This document shows, piece after piece, positions 42,636-51,892 of a stretch of DNA of 64,000 nucleotides. The notes under the pieces are model-generated. The model saw only the letters and a list, made by a program, of their open reading frames with translations. It did no database searches and was not told where the DNA came from. Position 1 is the first letter of the stretch. The number at the start of each line of letters is the position of its first letter. A program made the translations under genes and the position numbers. Source of the stretch: CATOSP01 sp965204715. Its GTDB lineage: Bacteria > Chloroflexota > Dehalococcoidia > Lucifugimonadales > UBA3495. Where the stretch lies: contig OZ242009.1 of the NCBI GenBank assembly GCA_965204715.1, forward strand, positions 4,030,001 to 4,094,000, given 5' to 3'.

Positions 42636-43811
42636 CTATGTTCCGAATCTCCTGTCCGAAACCACCATCATCGGGCCCTCGTTGACCATTAGGCGGGATT
42701 CGATTTCTTCCAGCAAGCCATCCAGGTTCCAGCCTTTGGCCGCAGAAACGAACACGCTGGGCGTAGCAGCATCGGCGGGCAGCGAAATCGCGGAATTCCC
42801 GTCCTGGGAGCTTATTCCGGCGGGTAGCAGGTCCATCTTGTTGACTACCAGGAGCCGCGGTTTGCCGCTCAGTCCCAAGTCCTCCAGCGTGCTTTCCACC
42901 ACATCGGCCTGCTCGGAAGCCTTCGGGTGGGTTATGTCGATGACATGGAGCAGCAGGTCGGCTTCGGACATCTCCTCAAGGGTGGCACGGAACGCGGCAA
43001 CGACCATCGGAGAGAGCTTCTGGATGAATCCAACGGTGTCGCTAAGGAGCAATTCCCCTCCAGACGGGAGGCGAACGCGGCGGGTGACCGGGTCGAGGGT
43101 GGAGAAGAGCTGGTCGGCAGCCTCTACCTTGGCGTTGCTCAGGGCGTTGAACAAGGTGCTCTTGCCAGCGTTGGTGTACCCAACCAGGCTGGCCGACGGT
43201 ATGCTGGCCTTCTTGCGGCGGTCCAGGTACAGGGTGCGGCGGCGGCGCACGCCTGCCAGTTCTCGCTCAATGCGCTGAATACGGTGGCGGACCAGGCGCC
43301 GGTCGGTCTCCAACTGGGTCTCGCCGGGTCCCCTGGTGCCAATCCCGCCTCCCAGGCGTTCCAGGTGGGACCACTGGCCCACCAGCCGGGGAAGGAGGTA
43401 CTGGTGTTGGGCCAGATCAACCTGCAACTTGCCCTCGTAGGTGCGGGCGTGGCGTCCGAACACATCAAGGATCAACGCAGTACGGTCAATGACCTTGATT
43501 GCCAGGGCTTCTTCCAGGTTGCGTTGTTGAGTGGGGGTCAGTTCGTCGTCGAAGATTACGACGTCGGCCTTGAGGTCATATACCGACTCGGTCAGTTCCC
43601 TGAGCTTCCCTTTGCCGACGTAGGTGGGGGTAAGCCGGTCGGCCCGCTGGGAAATCCGGCCGACCACCTGGGCGCCGGCGGAACGGGTCAGGTAGTCTAA
43701 CTCGCTCAGGGTGTCTTCCAACCCCCATAGGTTGGACTGGCTTCTCAGTTCGACGGCTACGAGGATGGCGCGTTCGGGTTCCTGGATAGTTGAAACGGGT
43801 CTGTTGGCTAT
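42636..43811 (-). CDS. hflX: GTPase HflX
   Basis: A ribosome-associated GTPase that helps split stalled ribosomes. It has the N-terminal HflX domain (RAILVAVEL, PTYVGKGKLRELTE, GTRGPGETQLETDRRLVRHR) and the G domain with Walker A VGYTNAGKSTLFNAL, DTVGFIQKL and NKMDLL. No ATG/GTG/TTG lies in a sensible place: the frame reaches back 51 codons into the upstream aminotransferase, whose frame is the real one there. ATA 43811, seven bases after AAGGGAGGG, gives a normal start (ANRPVSTIQEPERAILVAV), so an AUA start is proposed. It lies four bases after the dapL stop. Confidence 0.88.
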   Translation of the reverse strand: MANRPVSTIQEPERAILVAVELRSQSNLWGLEDTLSELDYLTRSAGAQVVGRISQRADRLTPTYVGKGKLRELTESVYDLKADVVIFDDELTPTQQRNLEEALAIKVIDRTALILDVFGRHARTYEGKLQVDLAQHQYLLPRLVGQWSHLERLGGGIGTRGPGETQLETDRRLVRHRIQRIERELAGVRRRRTLYLDRRKKASIPSASLVGYTNAGKSTLFNALSNAKVEAADQLFSTLDPVTRRVRLPSGGELLLSDTVGFIQKLSPMVVAAFRATLEEMSEADLLLHVIDITHPKASEQADVVESTLEDLGLSGKPRLLVVNKMDLLPAGISSQDGNSAISLPADAATPSVFVSAAKGWNLDGLLEEIESRLMVNEGPMMVVSDRRFGT

Positions 43812-43815
43812 GACA

Positions 43816-44991
43816 TCACCCTCCCTTGGCCGGAATTGACCATGCTTCCAGGCGTTGGCAACCTTTCTCCACCTGGTCGTCGGGCGTGGTGAGCGACAGG
43901 CGGATGTAGCCCTCACCGAACGCACCGTAGCTGGAGCCGGGGGTGACGACGATGTCAGTCTCCTCAAGCAACCGGGCAGCCAACTCCGCAGAGGTGTAGC
44001 CCTCCGGGACCCTGGCCCAGACGTACAGGCTGGCCTTCGGGACCTCGGCGGAAAGCCCCAGAACGTTCAAGGCCGACAGCACCCGGTCTCGGCGGCGCTG
44101 GTAGATGACGACGTTGTCGTCGACGCAGTCCTGGGGACCGGTCAGGGCTTCCATTGCCATCTCCTGAATGGCCTGGGGTATGCCCGAGTCCAGGTTGGCC
44201 TTGATCTGGAACAGCGCCTTTATCATATCGGCGTTGCCGACGGCCATGCCGATGCGCCAGCCGGTCATATTGTAGGTCTTGGACAGGGAGTGGAACTCCA
44301 TGCCTATGTCCTTGGCCCCGTCCACCTGCAGGAAGCTCCCCGGACGGTAGCCGTCGTATCCCACCTCACTATAGGCGGCGTCGTGCAGCAGGGCGATGTT
44401 GTTCTCGCGGCAAAAGGCGATGGCGGAGGCGAAATCTTCCTGGGTCGCCACAGCGCTGGTGGGGTTGTTCGGGTAGTTCAGCCACATCAGCTTGGCAGCC
44501 TGCGCCACATCGGCGGGAATGGCGTCCAGTTCCGGCAGCCAGCCGTTGCTCTCATACAGGGGCATGACGTAGCTTTCGGCCCCGGCGAACATGGTGCCAA
44601 CGCCGTAGACTGGGTAGGCAGGGTCCGGGATCAGGGCTATATCGCCAGGGTCGAGGAAGCAGAACGCCGCGTGGCCGATGCCCTCCTTGGCCCCGATGAG
44701 GGGAAGGACCTCGGTGTCCGGGTCGAGGGTAACCCCGAAGCGGTTTTCGTACCAGTGGGCGATAGCGCGCCGCATCTCGGGCAGGCCGTCCGTCTCCGGG
44801 TAGCGGTGGTTGGGCGGGTCCTGGGAAGCCGCCAACAGCCGGTCGATGATAGGCTGGGGAGTTGGAATGTCCGGGTCCCCTATCCCGAAGGTGACCACGT
44901 CGGCTCCCGCCGCCCGCTTGGCGGCGATGATGCGGGAAATCTCCACGAATGGGTAGGGGGCCAGTTTGCCGAGGCGCTCAGAAAAGTTCAT
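43816..44991 (-). CDS. dapL: LL-diaminopimelate aminotransferase (class I/II PLP)
   Basis: A 391-residue PLP aminotransferase. Features include FGIGDPDIPTPQPIID, the ligand stretch GAKEGIGHAAFC, NYPNNPTSAVATQEDF, and the PLP lysine in HSLSKTYNMTGWRIGMAVG. This pattern is that of DapL, which converts tetrahydrodipicolinate directly to LL-diaminopimelate. The role is supported by dapF two genes upstream on the same transcript, and DapL is the known route in Chloroflexota. ATG start 44991. Confidence 0.88.
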   Translation of the reverse strand: MNFSERLGKLAPYPFVEISRIIAAKRAAGADVVTFGIGDPDIPTPQPIIDRLLAASQDPPNHRYPETDGLPEMRRAIAHWYENRFGVTLDPDTEVLPLIGAKEGIGHAAFCFLDPGDIALIPDPAYPVYGVGTMFAGAESYVMPLYESNGWLPELDAIPADVAQAAKLMWLNYPNNPTSAVATQEDFASAIAFCRENNIALLHDAAYSEVGYDGYRPGSFLQVDGAKDIGMEFHSLSKTYNMTGWRIGMAVGNADMIKALFQIKANLDSGIPQAIQEMAMEALTGPQDCVDDNVVIYQRRRDRVLSALNVLGLSAEVPKASLYVWARVPEGYTSAELAARLLEETDIVVTPGSSYGAFGEGYIRLSLTTPDDQVEKGCQRLEAWSIPAKGG

Positions 44992-45042
44992 GCTGATCTT
45001 TCGTCCTAAACGGGTCGGCGTACCCGCAGTCTTTGGTCTAGG

Positions 45043-45618
45043 CTACTCGAAAATCTCCCGGAGTGGCAACTCGAAGCCTTCCAGCACGGCCAACCTTAGA
45101 GTATCCGCAGTGCCGTACACCGCCAAGATGGCGATACCTTCAGAAGACAGACTGACGACTTCCACAGTCTCGGCTTCCGGGTTAACGATCCAACATTCCA
45201 GCACGCCCACCTGCCGGTAGTCTTCGAGCTTGTCGAGGATGTCACGGCGGGCGTTGCTTGGGGAGAAGACTTCAACAGCGATGTCCGGGGGAACCTCCAG
45301 CACCCGGATATCGCGCAAATCGGCCCGGCCCCTGATCCCGGTCCTTTCCGCGCTGAGGTACATGACGTCCGGTTGCCGCGTGCGCAACGGGTCTCGGCGG
45401 ATTACTAGGTCCAGCGGCGCGAACAACACGACTCCTAACTGCCTTGCGTGGGCAAAATTCTTCAGGCCGTCATGCACCGTCATAGCTATCCATTGGTGGT
45501 CCACAGTTGGTCCCGCCATCAGCATCATTACCCCATCGATGACCTCGCAGCGTTGCTTGGTCTCGGGCATGGCCAGCCAGGCATCGAAGGTCAGCTTTGC
45601 CGTTGCCTGCGCATTCAT
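45043..45618 (-). CDS. Uma2 family endonuclease-like protein
   Basis: A 191-residue PD-(D/E)XK-fold protein of the Uma2/DUF820 family. The core shows E25VIDGV, the aspartate D84 in RQPDVMYL, E116 in IAVEVFSPSN and K130 in DILDKLEDY, then ECWIVNPEAETVEV. Family members are numerous in Chloroflexota and cyanobacteria, and their role is unclear. The start is ATG 45618, sharing one base with the dapF stop (TGATG). The frame can be extended over dapF to 46398 but that is its shadow. Sitting between dapF and dapL it is probably a passenger. Confidence 0.9.
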   Translation of the reverse strand: MNAQATAKLTFDAWLAMPETKQRCEVIDGVMMLMAGPTVDHQWIAMTVHDGLKNFAHARQLGVVLFAPLDLVIRRDPLRTRQPDVMYLSAERTGIRGRADLRDIRVLEVPPDIAVEVFSPSNARRDILDKLEDYRQVGVLECWIVNPEAETVEVVSLSSEGIAILAVYGTADTLRLAVLEGFELPLREIFE

Positions 45619-46475
45619 CAGTGGTTCCACTCTCCGGTGAACACTTCCACCGCGGGGCCTTCCATGTAGACCTCGCCCGCGCCATTCCACTCGATCCGGA
45701 GGGTGCCGCCCGGGAGGGTTATGTCTACCTGATCGCCGCAGATGCCGTTGAGGCGGGCCGCTACCGCAATGGCGCAGGCCCCAGTGCCACAGGCCATTGT
45801 TTCCCCCGACCCCCGCTCCCATACGCGGGCGGTCAGTTTGCCTGGGCTTCCGACGTTGACTATCTCGAAATTTACCCTCCTGGGGAAAAGGTCGTGGTGC
45901 TCGACTTTCGGCCCGACGGTGTGCAGGGGGAATTCGGACACGGGCTGCCCGATGAACGTCACGGCATGGGGATTTCCCATGGAAACGAAGCTGAGGGGCA
46001 GGTCCAACCCGTCCATTGTAAAGGGGTGGTTGAGCACCGGGCCTTGCGCGGTGCCGCCGGACGGGAGGGCCACCGGAATATCCGCCGGGGCCAGAACCGG
46101 CGCGCCCATAGACACTCTCGCCCCGGTGATTCTGTCTCCTGAGTAGGTGGGGACGATGTTCCGGACGCCTGCCAGGGTTTCGACGGCCACACCGCCGGAG
46201 CCGGGGGATACTATGTTTCGCTCGATTGCGTACTTGGCGAAGCAACGGATGCCGTTGCCGCACATTTCGCCCTCGGAGCCGTCTGCGTTGAACATCCTCA
46301 TCCTGGCATCTGCAACATCCGAGTCCATGATCAGGATGAGACCGTCGCTGCCAATGCCGAAATGGCGGTCGCTCATGGCCCTGGACAGTTCGGGCCAATC
46401 GGCGTCCAGCCCGCGGGCATCGATGTACACATAATCGTTGCCGGTGCCGTGCATCTTGGTGAATTTCATGCTCAC
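45618..46475 (-). CDS. dapF: diaminopimelate epimerase
   Basis: A 285-residue PLP-independent epimerase converting LL- to meso-diaminopimelate. The two catalytic cysteines lie in GEMCGNGIRCFAKYA and MACGTGACAIAVAA, and the start MKFTKMHGTGNDYVYID is typical. ATG 46475 or the second ATG at 46469 are both possible. It follows miaA by 25 bases and overlaps the Uma2 gene. With dapL it gives the DAP needed for lysine, and for peptidoglycan if the organism has it. Confidence 0.96.
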   Translation of the reverse strand: MSMKFTKMHGTGNDYVYIDARGLDADWPELSRAMSDRHFGIGSDGLILIMDSDVADARMRMFNADGSEGEMCGNGIRCFAKYAIERNIVSPGSGGVAVETLAGVRNIVPTYSGDRITGARVSMGAPVLAPADIPVALPSGGTAQGPVLNHPFTMDGLDLPLSFVSMGNPHAVTFIGQPVSEFPLHTVGPKVEHHDLFPRRVNFEIVNVGSPGKLTARVWERGSGETMACGTGACAIAVAARLNGICGDQVDITLPGGTLRIEWNGAGEVYMEGPAVEVFTGEWNH

Positions 46476-46500
46476 GCTCCGATCAAGGCGCTGGCCTATT

Positions 46501-47424
46501 TTAACACAGGGACCGTCCGGCTAATGCGCTCTCCACCATTGCCGCCGCCCTGTTTTCCAGGTCCAACGCACTGGCATCCAGCCACTGAATCCTGGAATCG
46601 CTCAACTTGAACCATGTGTACTGGCGACGGGTCAGACCATGAGTCCGGTACTTGGTCCTCTGCAACGCTTCGTCCAGCGGGAGTTGCCCGGCCAGGTGCA
46701 GGCCCAACTCGCGGTAACCGGGGGAGTCAAGTGGTCCACGACCTAGCTCGTATCCTCGCGTCAACAATGCGGCGACTTCTTCCAGGAACCCGTCCTCCAT
46801 CATCCGATCAACCCTCTGGTCGATGCGGGGGTACAACTCCTGTCGTTCCATCGTGAGACCGATTACCAGCGGCTCACCCGTAGTTTCATCCGTTCTGTTC
46901 CGCGCCGGGACTGGCACTTGCCTCGAGCGAGCTATCTCCAGCGCACGTATCACCCGGCGGACGTTGCGATAGTCCAGTTGAGCAGCCCGCGACGGGTCCA
47001 AACGCCGAAGCCTGTTGTACAACACTGCCGGGCCGTGTTCCGCCGCCTCTCGCTCCCTGGCAGCCCGGAACTCCGGATCGGGCGGGACCTCCGGCACCTG
47101 CCAGCCTTCCAACAGGGCCCAGATGTACTGACCAGTGCCGCCGGCGACCAGAGACGGTACGCCCCTGGAACGGCAATCGCGGACTTGCCCGCGGGCGAGT
47201 CTGAGGAAGAGACCAAGGCCGAAATCCTGGTCGGGGTCAACGACGTCTATGAGATGGTGCGGCGCTCGCCTCCGCTCGGTGACGGTTGGTTTGGCCGTGC
47301 CGATGTCCATGTGCCGGTACACCTGCCGGCTATCGGCGCTGATAATCTCGCCGCCGAACCGCTGGGCCAAGGCTACGGCCAGTTGGGTCTTGCCTACGGC
47401 AGTGGGGCCTACAATGGAGATCAT
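46501..47424 (-). CDS. miaA: tRNA dimethylallyltransferase
   Basis: A 307-residue enzyme that adds an isopentenyl group to A37 of tRNAs reading UNN codons. The P-loop IVGPTAVGKTQLAVALA, the DSRQVYRHMDIGTAKPT motif, VAGGTGQYIWALLEGW and the C-terminal YRTHGLTRRQYTWFK are all present. ATG 47424 has no obvious ribosome site. It is part of the minus-strand run and lies 138 bases after tpiA. Confidence 0.96.
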   Translation of the reverse strand: MISIVGPTAVGKTQLAVALAQRFGGEIISADSRQVYRHMDIGTAKPTVTERRRAPHHLIDVVDPDQDFGLGLFLRLARGQVRDCRSRGVPSLVAGGTGQYIWALLEGWQVPEVPPDPEFRAAREREAAEHGPAVLYNRLRRLDPSRAAQLDYRNVRRVIRALEIARSRQVPVPARNRTDETTGEPLVIGLTMERQELYPRIDQRVDRMMEDGFLEEVAALLTRGYELGRGPLDSPGYRELGLHLAGQLPLDEALQRTKYRTHGLTRRQYTWFKLSDSRIQWLDASALDLENRAAAMVESALAGRSLC

Positions 47425-47562
47425 GGAAAGTTAGGACAGCAATGCGCCGCCGTCGCGTGGGAATACAGGGGCAACGGCACTATGGCGGTTTGTCCAAAAT
47501 GCCAAACCCAACTGGGGTGATCCTCAGACGTATATTTGTAAATCGAGTTGCCCGCCAGGTCG

Positions 47563-48321
47563 TTAGCCCTTGGCCGCTGATACCGCGCGCACTATCTCCA
47601 GGAATTGGTCCGCCTGCAAGCTTGCGCCGCCGACCAGTCCTCCGTGGATGTTGGGCTGGCGGGCGAAACTTGCGGCGTTCCCGGGGTTGACGCTTCCGCC
47701 GTACAATAGTGGGACTTCCGAAGCTGCGTCGCCGAACAGGTCAGCCAAGGTTTCCTTCACCCCGCCTCCCATGATCTCTTCAGCCGTCTCCGGCGTAGCG
47801 GCCTGGCCGGTGCCGATGGCCCAGACGGGTTCATAGGCAACTATCAGGCCGGTAATGTCCTCCACTCCGGCCAGAGCCTCCCGGACCTGATTGGCTACAA
47901 CTTCCTGTGCCCGGCCCGACTCACGCTGCTCTGAAGTTTCGCCAACACACAGTATAGGGCGAATGGCGTGGGCAAGGGCTGCCTTGACCTTGAGGTTGAC
48001 CGTGTGGTCGGTCTCGCCGAACAGTTGGCGGCGTTCCGAATGGCCCAGGACCACGCAATCGCAAAGGGCCTGGAGCATCGGCGGGGCGATTTCGCCGGTG
48101 AACGCGCCGGAGGACTCATGGTACATGTTCTGGGCGCCGACCATTACCTGCGACCCGGCAACAGCACTCCGGACCACTTGCAGGGATATGAAGGGCGGGC
48201 AGAGGATGACATCGCATCCGATACCGGAGACCACACCGTCCCGCACCTCGGAGGCGAGACGCTCCGCATCTTCCAAGGTAGTGTTCATTTTCCAGTTCCC
48301 GGCGACTACTGGTCTGGGCAT
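47563..48321 (-). CDS. tpiA: triosephosphate isomerase
   Basis: A 252-residue TIM-barrel enzyme interconverting DHAP and glyceraldehyde-3-P. VAGNWKMN holds the catalytic lysine, VVLGHSERRQLFGE the histidine and VAYEPVWAIGTGQAA the glutamate; the phosphate loop LLYGGSVNPGNA is present. ATG 48321 follows AGGA by eight bases; a TTG five codons earlier is less likely. It is the third glycolytic gene in a row (pgk, apgM, tpiA). Confidence 0.97.
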   Translation of the reverse strand: MPRPVVAGNWKMNTTLEDAERLASEVRDGVVSGIGCDVILCPPFISLQVVRSAVAGSQVMVGAQNMYHESSGAFTGEIAPPMLQALCDCVVLGHSERRQLFGETDHTVNLKVKAALAHAIRPILCVGETSEQRESGRAQEVVANQVREALAGVEDITGLIVAYEPVWAIGTGQAATPETAEEIMGGGVKETLADLFGDAASEVPLLYGGSVNPGNAASFARQPNIHGGLVGGASLQADQFLEIVRAVSAAKG

Positions 48322-48368
48322 ATTGCGTTCCTGCAAAAGATTGTCTCGAGCTCCGGTCCCGGTCCGGA

Positions 48369-49574
48369 CTACGGGCCGTACTTGGTCAGCTTGCCGGCAT
48401 GGGACAGCGCAAGCAGCATCACCCTGGTCGCTGGGATGCGCCCGATAGGGCCCTGGCCACAGGACCTTTCGTTGAACGCATCGATGCCCTCACCCCTGGT
48501 AAGCCGGGAGTGCAGCATGAACGGCACCGGGTGCCAGCTATGAGATGCCATGATCGCGGGGGTCGAGTGGTCCCCGGCCACTATGAACACGTCCGGCCCC
48601 AATTCCCGGATCTCGTTGATGAATGGGTCTAGGTCCTCGAGGCATTTCACCTTGGCGTCGAAGTCCCCGTCCTCTCCGGCGGCGTCGGCGGGTTTGTAGT
48701 GGATGAAGAAGAAATCGTGCTCCTGGAACCGCTGCCGCAGGGTTTCCACCTCGTCTCCGAAGGAGTGTCCCGTGGGGATGACCTGCATTCCGGCGACGGT
48801 GGCCAGGCCCCGGTACATGGGATAAGCGGCGATTCCTGCCGGGTCCAACTGATAGACATCGCCCATCGGAGGAAGGTTGGGCAACTGGGCGAATCCCCGG
48901 AGCAGCGCCATGTTGCCCCGTTCTTCTTCCGCCAGGAGGTTACGGGCCTGGGACACGAAGCTGTTGACCATGTCCGCAGTCTTCTGAGCTTCGGGCGCAA
49001 GAGCCTGGACTTCGAGGGCTGGGACTCCCGTGATTTGGGGGTCGGTCTCGGTTATCGCCTCTGACAGCCCTTCCCCCCTGAGTCTCAGGACGAAGCGGTA
49101 GTCCTGGACGGGGAAAACGTCGAGTTCGGCGCCATCAACCTCGATCCGGTCGAGCCGGCGGCACAACGGAGCACTCAACTCGGTAGGGATGCGCCCGGCC
49201 CGGCGGTCCACCAACAGTCCTGCGTCGTCTACGGTGCAGAAGTTGCCGCGGGCGGCAACGTCGCCGGGGCGGAGGTCAACCTCTATGCCCAGGGCTTCCA
49301 GTGCGCCACGGCCGATAAGGTGCTTCAAGGGGTCGTACCCGAACAGGGCGAGGTGGCCGGGACCACTGCCGGGGGCAACCCCATGCTCGACGGGCGTGGT
49401 CAGACCACAGGCGCTCTCACGCGCCATTGCGTCCAGGTTGGGCAAGTGTGCCGTCTCCAACTCCGAGAGGCCAGTGTCAGGGTGGGCAAGACCACCCAGC
49501 CCATCTACTACCAGCATGACGATCTTGGAAGGTGTGGAAACGTAGCAGTCCCGGAATAACTCTTCGTCAATCAT
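48369..49574 (-). CDS. apgM: 2,3-bisphosphoglycerate-independent phosphoglycerate mutase, archaeal type
   Basis: A 401-residue alkaline-phosphatase-fold mutase of the ApgM group, about 100 residues shorter than the E. coli GpmI type. It shows IVMLVVDGLGGLAHPDTGLS, the nucleophile region PGSGPGHLALFGYDP, FFIHYKPADAAGEDGD and the metal ligands in VAGDHSTPAIMASHSWHPVP. It converts 3- to 2-phosphoglycerate. The ATG at 49574 is followed by MIDEELFRD, a small extra N-terminus. It sits between pgk and tpiA, supporting glycolytic use. Confidence 0.93.
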   Translation of the reverse strand: MIDEELFRDCYVSTPSKIVMLVVDGLGGLAHPDTGLSELETAHLPNLDAMARESACGLTTPVEHGVAPGSGPGHLALFGYDPLKHLIGRGALEALGIEVDLRPGDVAARGNFCTVDDAGLLVDRRAGRIPTELSAPLCRRLDRIEVDGAELDVFPVQDYRFVLRLRGEGLSEAITETDPQITGVPALEVQALAPEAQKTADMVNSFVSQARNLLAEEERGNMALLRGFAQLPNLPPMGDVYQLDPAGIAAYPMYRGLATVAGMQVIPTGHSFGDEVETLRQRFQEHDFFFIHYKPADAAGEDGDFDAKVKCLEDLDPFINEIRELGPDVFIVAGDHSTPAIMASHSWHPVPFMLHSRLTRGEGIDAFNERSCGQGPIGRIPATRVMLLALSHAGKLTKYGP

Positions 49575-49602
49575 GGTTTCACCCTTTGGCTAGTTGCGGG
49601 AT

Positions 49603-49627
49603 GGATTCCCGCTTTTTCGGGAATGAC
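49603..49627. repeat. dispersed palindromic repeat, copy 2
   Basis: A palindrome with GGATTCCCG and CGGGAATGAC arms between apgM and pgk. The loop is TTTTT-rich, differing slightly from copies at 19656-19680 and 58992-59016. Confidence 0.6.
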
Positions 49628-49655
49628 GGTGTGGGCAGCTACCGGTAACCGGAGG

Positions 49656-50852
49656 TCAGGCGTCCGGCAGGGCCGCAATGCCGGGCAGCTCCTTGCCCTC
49701 CAGGAATTCCAGGGAAGCCCCCCCTCCGGTGGAGACATGGGTCATGCGGTCCATCAGGCCGAGTTCCTCCACAGCCTCGGCAGTCGAGCCGCCGCCGACT
49801 ACGCTGGTGGTCCCCTGCGTGCCTGCTATGGCCTCGGCCACGACCCGAGTCCCTTCGCTGAACCTGGGCATCTCGAACACGCCCATCGGACCGTTCCAGA
49901 TGATGGTCCTGCACTCGGTCAGAGAACCGGAGAACCGGGCAGATGCCTTGGGGCCTATATCCATGATGTACCAGCCCTCTGGCACCGCCTCGGCGGATGA
50001 GGTTCGGACCTCTGGCGGATCGGCCTCGAACCGGCTGGCCACCACCAGGTCGCCGGGCAGGTGGAGTTGAATCCCCCGTTGCCGCAATTGCTCCATAATG
50101 TCCCTGGCAAAATCGAGACGGTCTTCCTCTATGGAAGAAGCGCCGGTATTCTTGCCCAAGGCGTTGAGGAATGTCACGGCCATGCCGCCGCCGATATAGA
50201 GTCGGTCCAGCCTGTCCAGCAGGTTCTCCAGCACCAAAATCTTGTCGCTGACTTTCGCGCCGCCCATCAACGCAGCCAACGGCCGCTCCGGGTTCTCCAG
50301 GGCAGTACCCATCGATTCCACTTCACGCTGGACCAAGAGACCCATTGCCGAGGGCAGTATAGCCGGTACTCCGACGGTAGATGCGTGGGCGCGGTGGGCA
50401 ACGGCGAAAGCGTCCATGACAAAGCAGTCCGCCAGGGAAGCTAACGAGGAGGCGAAGCCCGCGTCGTTAGACTCTTCGCCTGCATGGAAACGCAGGTTCT
50501 CCAAGAGGGCCACATCGCGGGGCTTCATCGCATCTATGCCAGCGGCCACTTCCGGCCCTATGCACTCGTGCAGACTCTTTACCTGATGCCCCAGCAACTC
50601 CGCAAGCCGGTCCCCAACGGGGGCCAAACGCAGGGACTCGGAGACCTTTCCAGCGGGTCTTCCCAGGTGTGAGCAGAGGATGGTCCGGCAGTCCCTTTCG
50701 ACAAGGTAACGGATGGTCGGCAGGGTGGCCCGGAGCCGCTGGTCGTAGGCGGCGATTGCCTCGATGCCCTGCTCAATGGGTATGTTGAAATCCACGCGGA
50801 CCAGGACCCGTTTGCCGTCCACGTCCAGCCCGGAAAGGGCGCGCTTGACCAC
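49656..50852 (-). CDS. pgk: phosphoglycerate kinase
   Basis: A 398-residue two-lobed kinase making ATP from 1,3-bisphosphoglycerate. Family motifs are RVDFNIPIEQG, CSHLGRPAGKVSE, ENLRFHAGEESND, LMGGAKVSDKILVLENLL, the nucleotide loop WNGPMGVFEMPRFSEGT and GGGSTAEAVEELG. Length is typical. The start is GTG at 50852, four bases after the prenyl synthase stop. It belongs to the pgk-apgM-tpiA run. Confidence 0.97.
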   Translation of the reverse strand: MVKRALSGLDVDGKRVLVRVDFNIPIEQGIEAIAAYDQRLRATLPTIRYLVERDCRTILCSHLGRPAGKVSESLRLAPVGDRLAELLGHQVKSLHECIGPEVAAGIDAMKPRDVALLENLRFHAGEESNDAGFASSLASLADCFVMDAFAVAHRAHASTVGVPAILPSAMGLLVQREVESMGTALENPERPLAALMGGAKVSDKILVLENLLDRLDRLYIGGGMAVTFLNALGKNTGASSIEEDRLDFARDIMEQLRQRGIQLHLPGDLVVASRFEADPPEVRTSSAEAVPEGWYIMDIGPKASARFSGSLTECRTIIWNGPMGVFEMPRFSEGTRVVAEAIAGTQGTTSVVGGGSTAEAVEELGLMDRMTHVSTGGGASLEFLEGKELPGIAALPDA

Positions 50853-50856
50853 GTAA

Positions 50857-51876
50857 CTATTCCTCCAATACCCACTCAGAGAATTCCCGGAGCGGCACTA
50901 TGCGCTGATCCGGCAGACCGGCATTGTCCAGGGATGCCAGTCCCTCTTCGACAAACTCGCGGGCCTTTTCCCTGGCGAAGCTGCGGGCGTCCACACTGTC
51001 GAGGATTTCGACGAGCCGGGCAGCGTCCTCGGGCTGGAGCACACGCTTCATGTAGACTGCGCCAAGCTCCCGCTTCGCGGACACGGGGGCTGTTTCGAGA
51101 GCGTAAATCAGTGGCAGGCTCTTCTTCTTGTTGAGCACGTTGGCCGCGGTCATCCCGTCGCCGCGCTCGCCCCAAAGCTCTGAAATGTCCCGGACGATCT
51201 GCCAGGCAACTCCAAACCGGTTGCCCATCGAGGCGAAAGCGGCGTGGACGTGATCGGGCGCTCCCCCCGCCAGCACACCCAACTCAGCAGCGCAGGATGC
51301 CAGCGCCCCGGTCTTACGTCCGGCCATGTCCATATAGGCATGGCTGGTGACAGTAAGCCGATCCTGGAACTCCAGGTCCATGTACTGGCCTTCGCAAATA
51401 GTAAGGCAGGCCCGGTCGAGGGACTGCATGGCGCTCAAAATGCGTTCCGGGGGCACCTCCCTCTGAGCGAGGCGCATTATAGTTGTGCGCCCAAGGGCGT
51501 GCAAGCCATCGCCAGCATTGATAGCTTGGGCCGGACCCCAGACCCACCAGATGCTGGGGCGGTCCTCGCGCCCCGGCGTGCTTCCCGACCTGTTTGATTG
51601 CACGTCGCCGTGGACCAGTGTGAAGTTGTATACCAGTTCCACCGCGGCGGCGGCGGGCAGCGCGGGACGGAAGTCCCCGGACACGGCCTCGCATGACAGA
51701 AGGGGCAGCCGGGACTGGAAGTGCAGTCCCGGCTCCGCGTCCAACGGAGTCCCTTGCTGGTCGACCCAACCAAGATGATACCGGAGCACATCGTAGAGGA
51801 ACCCCTGCCGGCCTTCGAACACGGCCCGCAGCTCTTCATCCACGGCTTGGCGGTGGGTATCATATCCGGCTATCAA
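50857..51876 (-). CDS. polyprenyl synthetase-family protein with degenerate Asp-rich motifs
   Basis: A 339-residue trans-isoprenyl diphosphate synthase fold. The framework is intact (VELVYNFTLVHGD, INAGDGLHALG, EGQYMDLEF, MAGRKTGAL, NKKKSLPLIYAL), but the first Asp-rich motif, normally HDDxxD, reads H89-G-D91-V-Q-S and the second, normally QxxDDxxD, reads Q226-I-V-R-D230-I-S-E. Only one Asp of each is left, so magnesium-diphosphate binding may be weak or lost. It might be a non-catalytic subunit of a heteromeric synthase, or a specialised enzyme. It lies four bases before pgk and 16 after the CAP-protein gene. Confidence 0.85.
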   Translation of the reverse strand: MIAGYDTHRQAVDEELRAVFEGRQGFLYDVLRYHLGWVDQQGTPLDAEPGLHFQSRLPLLSCEAVSGDFRPALPAAAAVELVYNFTLVHGDVQSNRSGSTPGREDRPSIWWVWGPAQAINAGDGLHALGRTTIMRLAQREVPPERILSAMQSLDRACLTICEGQYMDLEFQDRLTVTSHAYMDMAGRKTGALASCAAELGVLAGGAPDHVHAAFASMGNRFGVAWQIVRDISELWGERGDGMTAANVLNKKKSLPLIYALETAPVSAKRELGAVYMKRVLQPEDAARLVEILDSVDARSFAREKAREFVEEGLASLDNAGLPDQRIVPLREFSEWVLEE

Positions 51877-51892
51877 TGCGACACTTCCGTTT

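Noticed and set aside
43812..43967. Longer hflX frame starting inside dapL
   Set aside because: The 51 extra residues are out-of-frame dapL sequence with no HflX similarity.
45619..46398. Extended N-terminus of the Uma2 gene over dapF
   Set aside because: The extension is Arg/Pro/Gly-rich shadow sequence of dapF; the real start is the ATG at 45618.
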